Below, in pieces: positions 5,318 to 11,666 of a stretch of 11,666 nucleotides of DNA. The position numbers were made by a program, and so were the translations under genes. How positions within the stretch are numbered: the first letter of the stretch is position 1; every line of letters starts with the position of its first letter. Source of the stretch: Candidatus Aenigmatarchaeota archaeon (lineage in GTDB: Archaea; Aenigmatarchaeota; Aenigmatarchaeia; QMZP01); NCBI GenBank assembly GCA_016202785.1, contig JACQOC010000121.1:1-11666 (forward strand), written 5' to 3'. The notes under the pieces are model-generated. The model saw nothing but the letters and a program-made list of their open reading frames with translations. It did no database searches and was not told the DNA's origin.

Positions 5318-5575
5318 TTAGAGCAGCGTCGTCGCCCTTCCTCCATACCTGGCAGCTACCGCCAGCAAGCGCGTCTGGTGCTCGCTAGGCGCGTTTCTTA
5401 TGTCCAGATAGAGATGGTCGTCCGCCGCGTTTATATAACCTATCCCCGTTCGCGGGTATCCAGGCCCTTCCGTCGCATAGATGCGCGCCACATGGTCCGC
5501 GGGCCCGGGGCCCAGGGCCACGCCGTCCGGAAGCAGTCCTTTCGCCATCGCCAGCCGGCTTTCAACTGATGTCAT
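5318..5575 (-). CDS. Unknown 85-aa protein downstream of the winged-helix regulator
   Basis: I do not recognise this protein. It starts MTSVESRLAMAKGLLPDG, continues through a Gly/Pro-rich stretch (VALGPGPADHV) and a Tyr/Gly segment (GPGYPRTGIGYINAA), and ends with DHLYLDIRNAPSEHQTRLLAV and a basic C-terminus. There is no signal peptide, membrane segment or Cys pair. The start at 5575 is fixed by a strong Shine-Dalgarno site, AAGGAGGTG (5580-5588), four bases before the ATG; the upstream in-frame ATG at 5602 would lie before that site. It begins 23 bases after the stop of the wHTH gene on the same strand, so the two probably form an operon. A regulated partner or effector of the wHTH protein is possible, but this is only positional inference. 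Confidence 0.6.
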   Translation of the reverse strand: MTSVESRLAMAKGLLPDGVALGPGPADHVARIYATEGPGYPRTGIGYINAADDHLYLDIRNAPSEHQTRLLAVAARYGGRATTLL

Positions 5576-5579
5576 TCTG

Positions 5580-5588
5580 CACCTCCTT
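5580..5588 (-). promoter_or_regulatory. Shine-Dalgarno site that decides the start at 5575
   Basis: On the minus strand AAGGAGGTG ends four bases before ATG 5575. It is among the strongest ribosome binding sites in the window. Its placement inside the operon agrees with the pattern of leadered internal genes and leaderless first genes. Confidence 0.7.
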
Positions 5589-5598
5589 GCCACTTTTG

Positions 5599-5877
5599 TC
5601 AATCACAGAGTGAAGAAATCACAAAACTCTTGCGGCGCATGTCGCCCAGGTGCCATTTCTCGATCACCAGGCCTTTTTCCTTCAGTGAATGCAGGCCGTA
5701 GCGCAAGGTCCTGGACGGCAAATGCGTATATTCCCTGATCTGGCTGAAAGTGGCACGGTGTGCTTTGGAAAGAAAGCCGAGAATGCTGAGGCTGGAGTCT
5801 GGCAGGCTAATTACAGAGCTTCCTTGAGATGCTGTCCAGCGTGTGCATAGCCATCGGTAACGAATATGGGGCGGCAA
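5599..5877 (-). CDS. Winged-helix DNA-binding regulator, N-terminus uncertain, 92 aa
   Basis: Residues 29-90 form an archaeal winged helix-turn-helix. LPDSSLSILGFLSKAH is helix 1, TFSQIREYTHL is helix 2, and PSRTLRYGLHSLKEKGLV is the recognition helix with its following turn. The wing is IEKWHLGDMRRKSFVIS; the TLRY...L...GLV and LGDMRR patterns are typical of a widespread archaeal wHTH group. The first 28 residues from ATG 5877 (with WLCTRWTASQGSS) do not look family-like. An ATG at 5854 in another frame encodes MAMHTLDSISRKLCN before a stop at 5807-5809. This resembles the expected N-terminus and lies about 28-30 bases after the AATATATT box. A one-base frameshift near 5810-5820 is therefore possible. 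The gene is first in an operon with the 85-aa gene and divergent from the 5950 gene. Confidence 0.75.
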   Translation of the reverse strand: MPPHIRYRWLCTRWTASQGSSVISLPDSSLSILGFLSKAHRATFSQIREYTHLPSRTLRYGLHSLKEKGLVIEKWHLGDMRRKSFVISSLCD

Positions 5878-5879
5878 GC

Positions 5880-5887
5880 AATATATT
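5880..5887. promoter_or_regulatory. Palindromic TATA box in the divergent intergenic region
   Basis: AATATATT is self-complementary and could serve either strand. For the minus strand it predicts transcription starting near 5857, downstream of the ATG at 5877 and next to the ATG at 5854. This is the reason the longer wHTH start is doubtful. A second AT-rich element, TATTAATA at 5923-5930, is about 24 bases before the plus-strand ATG at 5950. Confidence 0.45.
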
Positions 5888-5949
5888 CCTTTCGGTTAGC
5901 GGCAAGGCCCGGCTATCAGCCTATTAATACCCCATACCCATATCTGACT

Positions 5950-6399
5950 ATGGCCCTGCCGGAAATCGACACCAAAACCAAGGAAAAGGCGCAGAAGAAG
6001 CTCAAGGAAGGCTGGATCAGGAGCTGGATGATGATCGAGGTGCTGGCAGCGCAGGAGCAGGCCGCAAAATCATCCCTGGAAGAGCACGTCGAGAAGCTGT
6101 CCAAGGAGGACAAGACTATCGTCTTCAACCGCTCGTTCCGCGACATTCAGAAGGTTGCCAAGCCGTTGCCGGTGGTGGCGGAAGGCTATTCCTACGTGGC
6201 CGAGCTGGAACTGCTCACCGCGAATTACGAAACCTTGCTGATGCTGGTGATGAACTATGCGCCATCGTCGGTCGAGATCATCGAGCCGGAGAAGATAAGA
6301 ATGGACGTAAGCGAGGCGCAGGGCATCCTCAACTCGATTTCCGAGACGCTGCACAAGTATGCCGCGCACGGCCTGGGCGGCGTGCTGATAAGAAGCTAG
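5950..6399 (+). CDS. Unknown helical protein, 149 aa
   Basis: I do not recognise a family. The protein is soluble and mostly helical by appearance. It begins with a Lys/Glu-rich helix (TKTKEKAQKKLKEGWIRSWMM, about 8-28), followed by an Ala/Glu helix with coiled-coil character (AAQEQAAKSSLEEHVEKLSKED, 33-54). A middle section FNRSFRDIQKVAKPLPVVAEGYSYV leads to a more hydrophobic part ETLLMLVMNYAPSSVEIIEPEKI (about 95-117), and it ends in a helical tail HKYAAHGLGGVLIRS. No Cys or catalytic motif is evident. The start at 5950 is chosen because TATTAATA lies about 24 bases before it and no Shine-Dalgarno site is present; an upstream ATG at 5866 would overlap the divergent regulator. It lies 73 bases before the Hsp20-like gene, which has its own promoter. 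Confidence 0.7.
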   Translation: MALPEIDTKTKEKAQKKLKEGWIRSWMMIEVLAAQEQAAKSSLEEHVEKLSKEDKTIVFNRSFRDIQKVAKPLPVVAEGYSYVAELELLTANYETLLMLVMNYAPSSVEIIEPEKIRMDVSEAQGILNSISETLHKYAAHGLGGVLIRS

Positions 6400-6401
6400 G
6401 C

Positions 6402-6450
6402 AAATATTTATATAGGATAACCTATAGATAAGCATGCCGGCATATTTATA
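6402..6450 (+). promoter_or_regulatory. Promoter of the zinc-ribbon/Hsp20 gene with two inverted repeats
   Basis: The TATA box CATATTTATA (6441-6450) is centred about 27 bases before the ATG at 6473, so the message is probably leaderless. Upstream are a second AT-rich box (AAATATTTATATAG, 6402-6415), an inverted repeat TATAGG/CCTATA with a four-base spacer (6411-6426), and a perfect ten-base palindrome ATGCCGGCAT (6434-6443) that runs into the TATA box. Such placement suits a repressor or heat-shock regulator that blocks TATA binding. The repeats are seen; regulation is inferred. Confidence 0.55.
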
Positions 6451-6472
6451 CGGCCCGCGGGGAAAATAACAT

Positions 6473-7108
6473 ATGGACTGCCCGAATTGCGGCGCGCAGA
6501 TGGGGAACAGCTGGAACTTCTGCCCGAGCTGCGGCGCCCGGCTGCGCAAGGGCCTGTTCGACGACATCTTCTCCAAGTTCCGGGTGCAGTTCGACGAGAT
6601 GAACCGCTTCTTCGAGAAGGATTTCGAGAGCATCGACCTTACGCCGTTGCCGAAAAACGCCAAGGCCGGCGGCTTCTCCATCAAGATCGTCTCGTCCGGC
6701 AACAAGCCGCCGCAGGTGTCAGTAAGGACGTTCGGCGACGTGGACGAGAAGAAGGTACGGGAGCAGCTGACCCGGCAGATGGGCATCAACCACAGCGGCC
6801 AAGAGGCAATGCACCGATTGCCGCAGGAACGGGACGCGCGGCCGCTGCACCAAAGGCAGAAGCTGCCGGCCACCACCGAAGAACCCAAGGCAAGGGTAGC
6901 GATGTCCGGCAACAAGGTGATGGTGGAGATGGAAATACCGGGAGTGAAGAGCCGCGAAGACATCGAGATAAAGGACCTGCAAAGCTCGGTCGAGGTCAAG
7001 GCGTTTGCCGGCGACAAAGCCTACTTCAAGATAATTACGAAGCCGGAAGATTTCCGGGTAACCGGCAGCGGTTTCTCCGAGGGCAAGCTGCACCTCGAAC
7101 TGTCATGA
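6473..7108 (+). CDS. Zinc-ribbon protein with C-terminal Hsp20/alpha-crystallin-like domain, 211 aa
   Basis: The N-terminus holds a zinc ribbon with two CxxC pairs, C3/C6 and C17/C20, in the form DCPNCGAQ...NFCPSCGARL. A helical amphipathic section follows (about 26-55, FDDIFSKFRVQFDEMNRFFEKDFESI), recalling the N-terminal region of small heat-shock proteins. A linker rich in Gln, Arg and His spans about 100-135. Residues 138-211 form a beta-rich Hsp20/CS-like fold, PKARVAMSGNKVMVEMEIPGV through FSEGKLHLELS. Typical archaeal Hsp20 proteins have no zinc ribbon and end in an I-x-I motif; here the protein stops right after the last strand and that motif is absent. A chaperone or client-adaptor role is likely but inferred. 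The promoter carries two palindromes. Confidence 0.78.
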   Translation: MDCPNCGAQMGNSWNFCPSCGARLRKGLFDDIFSKFRVQFDEMNRFFEKDFESIDLTPLPKNAKAGGFSIKIVSSGNKPPQVSVRTFGDVDEKKVREQLTRQMGINHSGQEAMHRLPQERDARPLHQRQKLPATTEEPKARVAMSGNKVMVEMEIPGVKSREDIEIKDLQSSVEVKAFAGDKAYFKIITKPEDFRVTGSGFSEGKLHLELS

Positions 7109-7145
7109 CGCGTGATTGATTAAGCTCCAGGGCCAATTAGTAAGC

Positions 7146-9890
7146 ATGTCACGCGGGCTCGCGTTCCTGCTCGGTTTTTTCCTATCCTTGCTCCGGCTGC
7201 AAGGCGCCCAGGCCAGCTGCAATGAAACGCAGGTTATTGCCCTCATCAACGACAGCCAGATGGCCGATGCTGACTGGAACTGGACCCAGCTGTTCCCGGA
7301 AAACCCGGCAATAGTTACCGGCCAGGTAGCCAGCGGCGGCAACCCCGGTGCCTGCCGGCAGATCCGGCATGACGAGGTTGGTACCGGCCCGGACCGAACT
7401 GGCACGCGCAACATCTACCTGCCAATCAAGCTTAACGACTCGCTGTTGCCGCGTCTCAAGGAAATCAGGCTCAGCATAGATTCATACTTCGAAAACCCGG
7501 CAGGCGGGCCGCAGCTCAACGTCGACTTTACCGTGCAGCAGGGCAGCAAGCGCTATGAGGACGGCTTGGTCACCCAGTCCGGGAAGAACGTGTGGCTGAA
7601 ATCAGCTGACACCATAACGCGCGCCAGCCTGACGGCGGCAGGCTTCGACCTGTCCAGTGCCGGGCCAGGGCTGTCGTTCGGCTTCCTCAGCCACCATTTT
7701 GAGGTCCCAGAAGGCAACAGCATGCGCTTCGACAATTTCCGGGTTGACGTGGTGCTGGAACCGGCCTGCCCGCTCAATTGCGGCAACGGCGCCGTCGAGC
7801 AGGGCGAAGAGTGCGACGACGGCAATGCCATATCGGGCGACGGCTGTTCCGCGACCTGCTTCATAGAGAGGGTAAGGGTATGCAAGGCCGACATCGATTT
7901 GGTGATAGATCGCAGCGGCAGCATGCGCAATCCGGTTGGAAACGCCAGCAAGATGCAACTGGTCAAGGATGCCGCAACGTCGTTTGTGCGCCGGCTGCTG
8001 AACGCCTCTGACAACGAGCTGGAAAACTTCCTCGGCCTGACCAGCTTCTCGGAAAACGTGACCAACGATGCCAACCTGACCGACAGTTCGACTCCAATCA
8101 CGGCCAAAATTGCGGCCCTGGGAGCCGATGGCGCCACCAATTATAACCAGTCGGTACGGGCCAGCGCCGGCAAGCTGGCCAGCCAGAACCGAAATGGGGT
8201 GCCGAAGTTCATGGTCTTCCTCTCGGACGGCGCGCCGACCGTAGCTAATGAGGAGGACGTCACGACTGGCGGCAGCACCGATCCGGAGGACGTGTCGGCA
8301 GCCATTGCTGCAGCCGACTTTGCCGCCGCCAAAAACGTTTTCATCCTGGCCATCGGCTTCGACACCGCTGGCGTCAACGAATCATTGCTCAGGCAAATGG
8401 CCAACAGCACTAGGGGCAGCTATTACTCGGCCAGCCAGCCGGGTAGTTTGGACAGCGTTTTCAGCAGGATACTGGCTGACGTCTGCCAGCCGGTCGAATT
8501 TTGCGGCAACGGCGTACTGAACCTCACCCGGGAGCAGTGCGACGACGGCAACAACGCCAACGGCGACGGCTGCTCGGCCCAATGCAGCATCGAAACCGCC
8601 GCCCAATGCCAGGACGCGGTCGACAACGACAACGACGGGTTGACCGATGCCAACGACCCGGGCTGCTGGAGCAATCCGGCCGACCGCAGCACCTATAATG
8701 CGGCCGGTGATAATGAGTCAGCTGCCACGTCCCAGTGCCAGAACGGCATTGATGACGACAGCGACAGCAAAACCGATCTGGCCGACCCAGGCTGCTCATC
8801 CGCGCAGGATTACACCGAAGCGGACAGCGCCACACAATGCCTGGACAGCGTTGACAACGACGCGGACAACCTGACCGATGCCCGGGATCCGGGCTGCTGG
8901 AACGACGTGAACAACCCGGCCAGCTACAACCAGTCGCTGAACAATGAATCCCGGGCCACGGCGCAATGCCAGAACGGCCTGGACGATGATAACGACGGCC
9001 GGACCGACCAGCAGGACCCCGGCTGTTCTTCCGGGACGGACAACAGCGAGGCCGACCATGCCAAGCAGTGCGCTGACGGCCTCGACAACGATCAGGACCG
9101 CTTGGTCGACCGCTACGATCCCGGCTGCTGGGCCGACCGCAGCAACCCAGGCAGTTACAGCCCGGACCGGGATGACGAGTCTGCAGCAACTTCCCAATGC
9201 CAGGACCGGGTTGACAACGACAACGACGGCCTGACCGATGCCAACGACCATGGCTGCTGGCGCGACCCGGCCAGCCCAAGCAGTTATGACCAGACGCGCG
9301 ACCGCGAGTTCATCGATTCCGACAATGACGGCATACCGAATGAAATGGACAACTGCCCGTTCACCGCCAACCCGGACCAAAGGGATAGCGACAACAACAC
9401 CAGAGGCGACGCCTGCCAGGCCGGCGCGGCCAAGCCGGCGGCCAACAAGACCGTTGCGCTTACCGACAAGCGCGTGTTTCTTACCTTGGGCGGCTCCGCT
9501 TACACCACCGTAACCGTCCGCAACACGCGCAACAACGATTCCCAGATAGACCTGGCGCTGTCCGGCTATGGCGGCATGCGCTTTGCTGACCGCAACCTGG
9601 CCGGCGAGGACGGCCGCAACATGCGCCTGCTGCTGCGGCCCGGCGAGGAAAAGGAAATAGCCATAGAAATCTGGTCTGCCGACCCGGGCGAATACAGCGC
9701 GCTGGTTTCAGCTGCCGGCAGCCTGGCCGGCGAAGATGACCTGGCCATAATCATCTCCTTCCCCGCCAGCTTTGCCGAGATCAACGAGCCGGCCATCCTG
9801 CTGCTCATAGCGTTGGCCACGGTCGCCTATTTCCTGGCGGTGCGCCAGCCTACTTTATCGCGCCCGGCAAAAGACTATGATGAAGGGTGA
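7146..9890 (+). CDS. Secreted, membrane-anchored VWA and Cys/Asp-rich repeat surface protein, 914 aa
   Basis: The protein has a signal peptide (LAFLLGFFLSLLRLQGAQA, about 5-23) and an N-terminal beta-rich region I do not recognise. A Cys-rich DUF4215-like repeat (ECDDGNAISGDGCSATC) lies at about 208-238. A von Willebrand A domain (about 246-435) carries the metal-binding MIDAS motif DRSGS near 255 and FLSDGAPT near 358. A second DUF4215-like repeat is at 453-480. Six tandem Asp-rich repeats from residue 488 and a thrombospondin-type-3-like stretch (DSDNDGIPNEMDNC) are followed by a beta-sandwich-like domain (about 765-872). A C-terminal membrane helix (about 881-901) and a short basic tail complete it. 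I chose ATG 7146 over the TTG at 7116 because it places the signal peptide at the N-terminus. It probably binds ligands or neighbouring cells in a calcium-dependent way, by family analogy. Confidence 0.88.
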   Translation: MSRGLAFLLGFFLSLLRLQGAQASCNETQVIALINDSQMADADWNWTQLFPENPAIVTGQVASGGNPGACRQIRHDEVGTGPDRTGTRNIYLPIKLNDSLLPRLKEIRLSIDSYFENPAGGPQLNVDFTVQQGSKRYEDGLVTQSGKNVWLKSADTITRASLTAAGFDLSSAGPGLSFGFLSHHFEVPEGNSMRFDNFRVDVVLEPACPLNCGNGAVEQGEECDDGNAISGDGCSATCFIERVRVCKADIDLVIDRSGSMRNPVGNASKMQLVKDAATSFVRRLLNASDNELENFLGLTSFSENVTNDANLTDSSTPITAKIAALGADGATNYNQSVRASAGKLASQNRNGVPKFMVFLSDGAPTVANEEDVTTGGSTDPEDVSAAIAAADFAAAKNVFILAIGFDTAGVNESLLRQMANSTRGSYYSASQPGSLDSVFSRILADVCQPVEFCGNGVLNLTREQCDDGNNANGDGCSAQCSIETAAQCQDAVDNDNDGLTDANDPGCWSNPADRSTYNAAGDNESAATSQCQNGIDDDSDSKTDLADPGCSSAQDYTEADSATQCLDSVDNDADNLTDARDPGCWNDVNNPASYNQSLNNESRATAQCQNGLDDDNDGRTDQQDPGCSSGTDNSEADHAKQCADGLDNDQDRLVDRYDPGCWADRSNPGSYSPDRDDESAATSQCQDRVDNDNDGLTDANDHGCWRDPASPSSYDQTRDREFIDSDNDGIPNEMDNCPFTANPDQRDSDNNTRGDACQAGAAKPAANKTVALTDKRVFLTLGGSAYTTVTVRNTRNNDSQIDLALSGYGGMRFADRNLAGEDGRNMRLLLRPGEEKEIAIEIWSADPGEYSALVSAAGSLAGEDDLAIIISFPASFAEINEPAILLLIALATVAYFLAVRQPTLSRPAKDYDEG
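8607..9326 (+). repeat. Six tandem Asp/Cys-rich repeats alternating 129 and 102 bp
   Basis: Each unit begins with Cys and has the core VDNDNDGLTDANDPGC or a close variant. The unit starts are at 8607, 8736, 8838, 8967, 9069 and 9198, so the spacing is 129, 102, 129, 102 and 129 bases, or 43, 34, 43, 34 and 43 residues. Long units carry GCW plus a linker ending in Tyr (NPASYNQ); short units carry GCSS and a TEADS-like linker. The true period is a 77-residue pair. The DxDxDG cores resemble calcium-binding loops. Confidence 0.9.
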
Positions 9891-11115
9891 CGTCTCCGGC
9901 TGGATCTGGATAATCGGCGGCATCCTGATCGGCATTGCCATAATGGTCTTCGGGCTAACGCTTGCGGCCAACATGTTCCGCACCCAGGATGAGAATGCGG
10001 TCATTGCCCAGTTCGAGGACCTCGCCAACCGCATGTCGACGGTGTGCAACGGCGGGCAAGGCAATGCCGACTTCAAGCAGCTAGTGATCCCGGACATCGG
10101 GGTCGCGATCTACGCATCGGGCATCTATGCCGACCCGCCGCTGAAGGTAAGCGACCTGGTGTCAGCCGGGGCAGAAAGCTCCGGCAACTATGTCTGCCTT
10201 AAGTTTTTGGACAAAGACCGGCCGGCCTGCAAACAGCTGGAATGCCCGGCCAACCTGACGTACATGGGCTCGCCGGCCCTGCGCGAAGACCTGACCAGGA
10301 CACTGTCCAAGCTCACCGGCGGCCAACCCCTGTACCGGTTCACGGTTAATATCGAAAAGGATAAGGGTGCCGTCTATGCTCTCACCCGGGGGCGGCCCAA
10401 GACCGCCGACACCTGCACCATCAACACGCTGGCCGGCATCGAGATAGCCGGCACCTGCGACGGCAATCCGCTGGCCATCTTCTACCCGGTCGCCCAGCCC
10501 AAGCTGGCATTTTTCGGCGACACCACCTATTTCTCCAACGGCACGCTGGCAGCATCGGCTGACGGCCAGTCGTTCAAGGCGCTTCTCACCAAGGTGCACA
10601 GCAACCTGGGCGGCGGAAGGGTGTTATTCCTTTCCGAGTCGACCAATAACTTCGAGCAGGCGCGCAACCCGGAGCTGGCCGCCTTCCTTGCCTCGGCCGG
10701 CGACGCCAGGCAGCACAATAGCAAGGTAACCCTGGCCGAATTGGCCAGTTACCAGCAGCTGTGGATCATGCTGCCCGGCTTCTGTGCCGAGCAAGAACGG
10801 AAACGGGCGCCGGCGGCATACGGCTGCTCCGGCATCGCCGAATGGGACGACAGCGAGCTGGCCGAAGTGGCAGGCTTCCTGGCCGGAGGCGGCAAGCTGT
10901 TCATAGTTTCAGACATGTCGGCACAGGTGTTAGGCCGGGCGTGGTTCGACCCGGCAGTTGCCAACAAGCTGCTGGCCCTGGCCGGATCCAAGTTCATCCA
11001 GCTGGACATCAGCAAGGGCTTCGTCTGCAAGAACAGCGCATTCAACGGCAGCAGCAGCCTGCAGGGCATAAGCTTTGCGGTCAAGAGCGCGGCCCGCGTC
11101 GGCTGTCCGGCCTAG
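9877..11115 (+). CDS. N-terminally membrane-anchored extracytoplasmic protein of unknown function, 412 aa
   Basis: One membrane helix (WIWIIGGILIGIAIMVFGLT, about 9-28) is followed by a long, presumably external part with several Cys residues (C57, then C107, C118 and C123 in a KFLDKDRPACKQLEC-type segment). From about residue 207 (KLAFFGDTTYF) the sequence takes on an alpha/beta look. GGRVLFLSESTNNFEQARNPELAAFL, YQQLWIMLPGFC and ELAEVAGFLAGGGKLFIVSD resemble the nucleotide-free, amidotransferase-like fold seen in GldG or DUF4350-type envelope proteins, though this is a weak resemblance and no catalytic Cys-His pair is evident. The ATG at 9877 overlaps the VWA gene by 14 bases, so the two are co-translated. 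It ends convergently on the next gene within CTAG at 11112-11115. Envelope assembly or motility are possible roles. Confidence 0.7.
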   Translation: MMKGDVSGWIWIIGGILIGIAIMVFGLTLAANMFRTQDENAVIAQFEDLANRMSTVCNGGQGNADFKQLVIPDIGVAIYASGIYADPPLKVSDLVSAGAESSGNYVCLKFLDKDRPACKQLECPANLTYMGSPALREDLTRTLSKLTGGQPLYRFTVNIEKDKGAVYALTRGRPKTADTCTINTLAGIEIAGTCDGNPLAIFYPVAQPKLAFFGDTTYFSNGTLAASADGQSFKALLTKVHSNLGGGRVLFLSESTNNFEQARNPELAAFLASAGDARQHNSKVTLAELASYQQLWIMLPGFCAEQERKRAPAAYGCSGIAEWDDSELAEVAGFLAGGGKLFIVSDMSAQVLGRAWFDPAVANKLLALAGSKFIQLDISKGFVCKNSAFNGSSSLQGISFAVKSAARVGCPA

Positions 11116-11666
11116 GTCCACTTGTAGACATAGGCTTTGGTGTAGGTGCCAGGCAGCGGCGTAGGGACGGAAAACTCATAGGCGAATATCCGCTTCTGCT
11201 GCTCCCTGGGCACCTTTAGATCGGTCCCGGCCGTAATGTCGTCTTCAGTCCTGGGCGGTATAGAGGACAAAATGTCCTTTATGCTGTCGGAAACCTTAGT
11301 CGCATCGGACAGTTTGTTCAGGCTGCCGCCGGTCTGGTCGGCCATCTCCTGCATCCAGTCAACCAGCAGGCCCTCGCCGCAGCTGCAGATGAAGTATTCC
11401 GGGCTGCCTGGCCTGGAGAAGTTACGCGGCACAGGGTCGTTAGGGTATTGGATTACCCCGCATGGGTAGGCGCGCAGCGGGAACACCTTGACATCATTGT
11501 CTTTAGCACCTTTGATGCCGGCCTCCAAAGTCCGTCTTCCAGCCGGGCAGCGGCTCTCAGTGCAGTAATTGGGGCCGCTCGTGCCGCATTCGCTGCCGAC
11601 GGTAAGCTCGTCGGACAAAACTATGCCTACCCGGGCTGCCCCAGCCGTCCAGCCGCCGGTCGGCCC
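11112..11666 (-). CDS. Second von Willebrand A-type surface protein, partial at right edge
   Basis: The reading frame stays open to the window end, so only the C-terminal 184 or so residues are present. A first methionine-like codon at 11618 is an internal TTG, not a start. The visible strand RVGIVLSDEL matches the middle strand of a VWA domain. KDNDVKVFPLRAYPCGVIQ is the next strand. WMQEMADQTGGSLNKLSDATKVSDSIKDILSSI is the usual closing helix pattern with its TGG. Several Cys residues (SECGT, NYCTESRC, FICSCGEG) suggest disulfides outside the cell. The protein ends with KAYVYKWT, a beta-rich tail. The N-terminus, MIDAS motif and any anchor are outside the window. Its stop codon overlaps that of the convergent 412-aa gene. 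Confidence 0.75.
   Translation of the reverse strand, partial: GPTGGWTAGAARVGIVLSDELTVGSECGTSGPNYCTESRCPAGRRTLEAGIKGAKDNDVKVFPLRAYPCGVIQYPNDPVPRNFSRPGSPEYFICSCGEGLLVDWMQEMADQTGGSLNKLSDATKVSDSIKDILSSIPPRTEDDITAGTDLKVPREQQKRIFAYEFSVPTPLPGTYTKAYVYKWT

Noticed and set aside
6070..7017. Long minus-strand frame (315 codons) across two plus-strand genes
   Set aside because: It spans the unrelated 149-aa gene, the promoter and the zinc-ribbon gene; the plus-strand products have coherent domains.
8607..9326. CRISPR-like periodic array
   Set aside because: The spacing is regular but the repeats are diverged in-frame protein repeats with codon-level variation, not identical short repeats with spacers.
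8524..9380. Two long minus-strand frames across the repeat array
   Set aside because: They are antisense shadows of a GC-rich repeated coding region and translate to low-complexity Arg/Gly/Cys or Val/Ala strings.

Overview
This window looks like a chromosomal segment from an archaeon. The evidence is two tRNA genes that each carry an intron at position 37/38, TATA-like boxes about 24-28 bases before several start codons (leaderless transcription), a Ste24-type protease, an archaeal winged-helix regulator and a VapBC-type toxin-antitoxin pair. Most genes are GC-rich (about 60-68% in sampled 60-base lines). The toxin-antitoxin segment is clearly poorer in GC (about 37-42%). Short genes, many unfamiliar small proteins and a large Cys/Asp-rich surface protein would suit a DPANN-type lineage such as Micrarchaeota or Diapherotrites, but that placement is only inference.

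Layout. Bases 1-214 are a leader region with a promoter for a YCII-domain protein (215-550, +). Two leftward genes follow: a small multi-pass membrane protein (644-1117) and a HIT nucleotide hydrolase with a charged tail (1153-1716). An intron-containing tRNA-Pro(UGG) (1846-1938, -) shares an AT-rich promoter region with a rightward tight operon: Ste24/M48 membrane protease, HAD phosphatase and a mini-GNAT acetyltransferase (1997-4114). A three-segment membrane protein (4144-4446) comes next. Then comes an AT-rich VapB/PIN toxin pair (4517-5148) with an inverted repeat at its promoter. The toxin stop codon touches the 3' end of an intron-containing tRNA-Thr(CGU) (5149-5283, -).

The segment 5318-5877 (-) holds a winged-helix regulator, possibly frameshifted at its N-terminus, followed by an 85-residue unknown protein with a strong Shine-Dalgarno site. 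Reading right, 5950-6399 encodes an unknown 149-residue protein, and 6473-7108 encodes a zinc-ribbon/Hsp20-like fusion behind a promoter with two inverted repeats.

The last third concerns the cell surface. It holds a 914-residue secreted, C-terminally anchored protein with a von Willebrand A domain, two Cys-rich DUF4215-like repeats and an alternating 43/34-residue array of Asp-rich calcium-binding-type repeats. A co-oriented, 14-base-overlapping N-terminally anchored protein follows. A convergent second VWA protein is cut off by the right edge. These three probably act outside the membrane in adhesion or envelope assembly. No CRISPR array, rRNA or insertion sequence was seen, and no stretch over 300 bases lacks a gene.
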